64,000 nucleotides of DNA from positions 248,001 through 312,000 of the forward strand of contig NZ_FQWW01000005.1 in NCBI RefSeq assembly GCF_900129795.1. The letters run 5' to 3'. A model generated the notes under the pieces. That model did no database searches, was not told the DNA's origin, and saw only the letters and a program-made list of their open reading frames with translations. The DNA comes from Flavobacterium sp. CF108 (GTDB lineage: Bacteria; Bacteroidota; Bacteroidia; Flavobacteriales; Flavobacteriaceae). The position numbers and the translations under genes are program-made. Shown piece after piece: positions 61,689 through 64,000 of this stretch (within the stretch, counting starts at the first letter, position 1; every line of letters begins with the position of its first letter).

Positions 61689-61772
61689 TGTCATTGCGAG
61701 GAACGAAGCAATCTCATTTTTAATTAGTAACGTAATATTAGCCGTGAGATTGCTTCGTTCCTCGCAATGACA
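61689..61772. repeat. Inverted repeat with perfect 28-base GC-richer arms
   Basis: Arms at 61689-61716 and 61745-61772 are exact complements over 28 bases (starting TGTCATTGCGAGGAACGAAG), with a 28-base A/T-rich centre. The arms are GC-richer than the surroundings, and the word TGTCATTGCGAGGAACGAAG is widespread in bacterial genomes in my recollection. It looks like a MITE-like or REP-like element. Confidence 0.88.
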
Positions 61773-61784
61773 GTACTAAAGTAT

Positions 61785-61815
61785 AAAAAAACCTGCTCCA
61801 AAACGAAGCAGGTTT
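61785..61815 (-). terminator. Rho-independent terminator after fabH
   Basis: Arms AAACCTGCT (61789-61797) and AGCAGGTTT (61807-61815) with a nine-base loop, T-run on the minus strand, 25 bases after the fabH stop. Confidence 0.85.
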
Positions 61816-61839
61816 AAATATAATGTAAGATGAATTAAT

Positions 61840-62847
61840 TTACCATTTGATGATTGCACTTGCCCAGGTAAATCCACTACCAAAAGCGGCTAAAACAACG
61901 GTATCACCAGATTTGATTTTACCTTGTTCCCAAGCTTCTGTTAAAGCGATTGGAATAGATGCTGCAGTTGTGTTTCCGTATTTCTGGATATTATTATGAA
62001 CCTGATCATCGCTTAATTTGAATTTGTTCTGAATAAACTGAGAAATTCTCAAGTTGGCCTGATGCGGAATCAACATATCGATATCTGAAACCTGAAGACC
62101 ATTAGCTTCTAAACCTTCATTGATTACTTCGGCAAAACGAACCACTGCATTTTTAAATACAAACTGACCGTTCATATACGGATAATAACTTTCGTCATTT
62201 GGGTCGTTGTCTGCAATAATATCCGTTACCCAGCGCGCTCCCATTCCCGGTGCCTGCAAAGCCAATTCTTCGGCATGCTGTCCTTCTGAATGTAAATGCG
62301 TAGATAAAATTCCTTTTGTCAAATCTTCTTCACGGCTTAAAACTGCCGCTCCTGCTCCATCTCCAAAAATTACCGAAACCCCGCGTCCGCGAGTGGTCAT
62401 ATCTAATCCAGTTGAATGAACCTCAGAACCAATAACCAAAATATTTTTATACATTCCGGTTTTAATATATTGATCTGCAACAGAAATTGCGTAAACAAAG
62501 CCAGAACATTGGTTTCTAACATCTAAAGCTCCAACAGTTCTTAAACCTAAATCACGTTGTACCAAAACTCCAGGTCCTGGAAAATAGTAATCCGGGCTTA
62601 ATGTAGCAAAAACTACAAAATCAATATCTTCTTTGGCTACGCCAGAACGTTCTATAGCAATTTTAGCAGCTTTTACACCCATTGAAGTCGTAGTATCTTC
62701 TCCACGAATGATATGTCTTCTTTCCTGAATTCCTGTTCGTTCCTGAATCCATTCGTCATTGGTATCTATTATCTTCGACAAATCATCGTTTGTCACAACA
62801 TTTGAAGGAACATAATATCCTAAGCCTGCTATTTTTGAATGATACAT
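61840..62847 (-). CDS. fabH: Beta-ketoacyl-ACP synthase III
   Basis: Starts fatty acid synthesis by condensing acetyl-CoA or a branched acyl-CoA with malonyl-ACP. The catalytic triad is complete: C114 (DVRNQCSGFVYA), H262 (LIPHQANLRIS) and N292 (YGNTTAASIPIAL). At 335 residues it is slightly longer than the roughly 317 of E. coli because of an insert (VTDIIADNDPNDESYY). It stands alone, not next to plsX or acpP as in some genomes, so it may be one of several KAS III paralogues. A minus -7 TAAATTTG lies at 62880-62887. Confidence 0.94.
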   Translation of the reverse strand: MYHSKIAGLGYYVPSNVVTNDDLSKIIDTNDEWIQERTGIQERRHIIRGEDTTTSMGVKAAKIAIERSGVAKEDIDFVVFATLSPDYYFPGPGVLVQRDLGLRTVGALDVRNQCSGFVYAISVADQYIKTGMYKNILVIGSEVHSTGLDMTTRGRGVSVIFGDGAGAAVLSREEDLTKGILSTHLHSEGQHAEELALQAPGMGARWVTDIIADNDPNDESYYPYMNGQFVFKNAVVRFAEVINEGLEANGLQVSDIDMLIPHQANLRISQFIQNKFKLSDDQVHNNIQKYGNTTAASIPIALTEAWEQGKIKSGDTVVLAAFGSGFTWASAIIKW

Positions 62848-63112
62848 ATAATATTGTTATTTGTTAAAAATTTAGAATGCAAATTTACGTATACTTTAAA
62901 ACATAAGAGTACAAATTACTATTTTTTTCGGTATTAGCAATTTAATATACTTTAATTATCAGACTGCTTAAAAACAATTACTTTTTGAAAAAACAGTTTT
63001 TTGAGGAATTCATTGAAAAGAATGAAAAATAAGATTTAAAATGTAACAAGACTAAAGTATCTTAGACAAACATTTTGAATACCATTCTTTTTAAACCCAA
63101 AAAATTCAACCC

Positions 63113-64000
63113 ATGAAATTAAAGGTTACGTTGTTCCTATTTTTAAATATCGGTTTTTTCTCTTTTGCTCAAGAGAATTTAACTTACCAAAAGCCTTCTA
63201 AATCTATTTTAGATTTGGCCGATTACCAAAGAGCCCCAACCGTTTCAATGGATACAAAAAAAGAAAATATGCTTTTATTGTACCGAAACACATACAAAAC
63301 TCTCGACGATTTAAATCAGGACGAAATTCGTTTAGCCGGAATACGAATTAACCCTGTTACTAATATATCAAGTACTGTAACGTATGTTACCAATTTGAAA
63401 CTTAGAAAAATAAATGGTAAAGAAGAAATTCAGGTTTCTGGTTTGCCGCAAAATCCAAAAATTGCCAATATTCTTTGGTCGCCAAACGATAAAAAAATCC
63501 TATTTTCTCACACTACAACTACTGGTGTTGAACTTTGGGTTTTAGATGTTGCATCTGCGCAAGCCACAAAACTTACGGAAGCAACTGTAAATGCCAATCT
63601 TGGAAATCCGTTTAACTGGTTTTTAGACAACGAAACGATTTTGGTAAAAATGCTTCCCAAAAACAGACAGCCGCTTTTAGATTCTAAAAAAGATTTACCA
63701 ACCGGACCAATTATTTCTAATACATCTGGAGAAAAATCTCAAAACAGAACGTATCCTGATATGTTGAAAAACAAAAATGACGAAGCTAATTTTGAAACCA
63801 GTGTTACGTCTGAATTATACAAAGTCAAATTAGATGGCGATGCAGTTTTATTTAAAGAAGCAGCCATGTTTGCCAGCGAGAAAATTTCGCCAGACGGTAA
63901 TTATATTATGCTGACTACAATTCAAAAACCATTTTCGTATGTGGTGCCTTTAAACAGGTTCCCTTCTAAAACAATTGTTTACGACATTAGAGGAAAAGAA
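63113..64000 (+). CDS. S9 family peptidase, N-terminal part (partial)
   Basis: The gene starts at ATG 63113 and runs off the window's end; 296 residues are visible with no stop. A signal peptide (MKLKVTLFLFLNIGFFSFAQ) precedes a beta-propeller region with repeats such as NILWSPNDKKILFSHT, GVELWVLDVASAQATKLTE and FASEKISPDGNYIMLTT. This layout fits the propeller half of prolyl-oligopeptidase/acylaminoacyl-peptidase-type S9 proteases of Bacteroidota, which act in the periplasm. The catalytic alpha/beta domain lies beyond the window, so peptidase activity is inferred from the propeller only. Confidence 0.85.
   Translation, partial: MKLKVTLFLFLNIGFFSFAQENLTYQKPSKSILDLADYQRAPTVSMDTKKENMLLLYRNTYKTLDDLNQDEIRLAGIRINPVTNISSTVTYVTNLKLRKINGKEEIQVSGLPQNPKIANILWSPNDKKILFSHTTTTGVELWVLDVASAQATKLTEATVNANLGNPFNWFLDNETILVKMLPKNRQPLLDSKKDLPTGPIISNTSGEKSQNRTYPDMLKNKNDEANFETSVTSELYKVKLDGDAVLFKEAAMFASEKISPDGNYIMLTTIQKPFSYVVPLNRFPSKTIVYDIRGKE

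Overview
The window is chromosomal DNA from a member of the Bacteroidota, most likely a Flavobacterium or a close relative. The evidence is low GC with A/T-rich gaps, promoters of the Bacteroidota type (-33 TTG, -7 TAnnTTTG), SusC/SusD and TonB-dependent receptors, HmuY, a TonB of the flavobacterial type, and a gene order (parB, DUF5683, dapB, lepB, wbqC; paired rhomboids with mutL) that I associate with flavobacteria. I see no rRNA, tRNA, CRISPR array, phage or intact insertion sequence. The genus is inference; the phylum is well supported.

Layout. 1-4000 (+): end of parB, DUF5683, dapB, lepB, wbqC. 3997-10259 (-): a membrane phosphodiesterase-like protein, two rhomboid proteases, mutL, ribH and a TPR membrane protein. 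10641-21624 (+): recF, DUF2461, a glycosyltransferase, an orphan protein, a Tat-exported aminotransferase, murB, small proteins, a GT2 glycosyltransferase overlapping an ECF sigma factor, a TonB energy transducer and a PH-domain protein. 21682-30666: M48 protease (-), lipA, GAPDH, a hybrid sensor kinase (+), lpxK and a YoeB-type toxin-antitoxin pair (-), Nif3 and a coiled-coil protein (+). 30830-35143: a hydrolase, a HTH regulator divergent from a P450-monooxygenase pair, and rluF. 35184-46495 (-): a DUF4173 membrane operon with its own HTH protein, corA, folD, ffh and a three-gene MBOAT/SGNH O-acylation module. 46756-56000: a haem/iron locus (HmuY, receptor, divergent DUF6607) and an orphan SusC/SusD pair. 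56376-64000: argS, a large outer-membrane receptor, cutC, fabH and the start of an S9 peptidase.

Most of the window is core metabolism and cell-envelope maintenance: peptidoglycan and lysine (murB, dapB), lipid A (lpxK), fatty acids (fabH), lipoate (lipA), protein export (lepB, ffh) and DNA repair (mutL, recF). The accessory parts are the P450 unit, the toxin-antitoxin pair, the MBOAT/SGNH module, the HmuY locus and the SusCD pair.

The most striking non-coding feature is that nearly every intergenic gap carries a long inverted repeat built from a handful of recurring A/T-rich words, in one place three palindromes nested in each other. Among proteins, MutL lacks recognisable endonuclease motifs, the DUF164-like protein has lost all four zinc cysteines, an HisC-like aminotransferase carries a Tat signal, and a LysM domain sits inside an SGNH hydrolase. 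A stand-alone terminator upstream of susC suggests a small RNA or separate short transcript. I did not find a clearly new multi-gene system.
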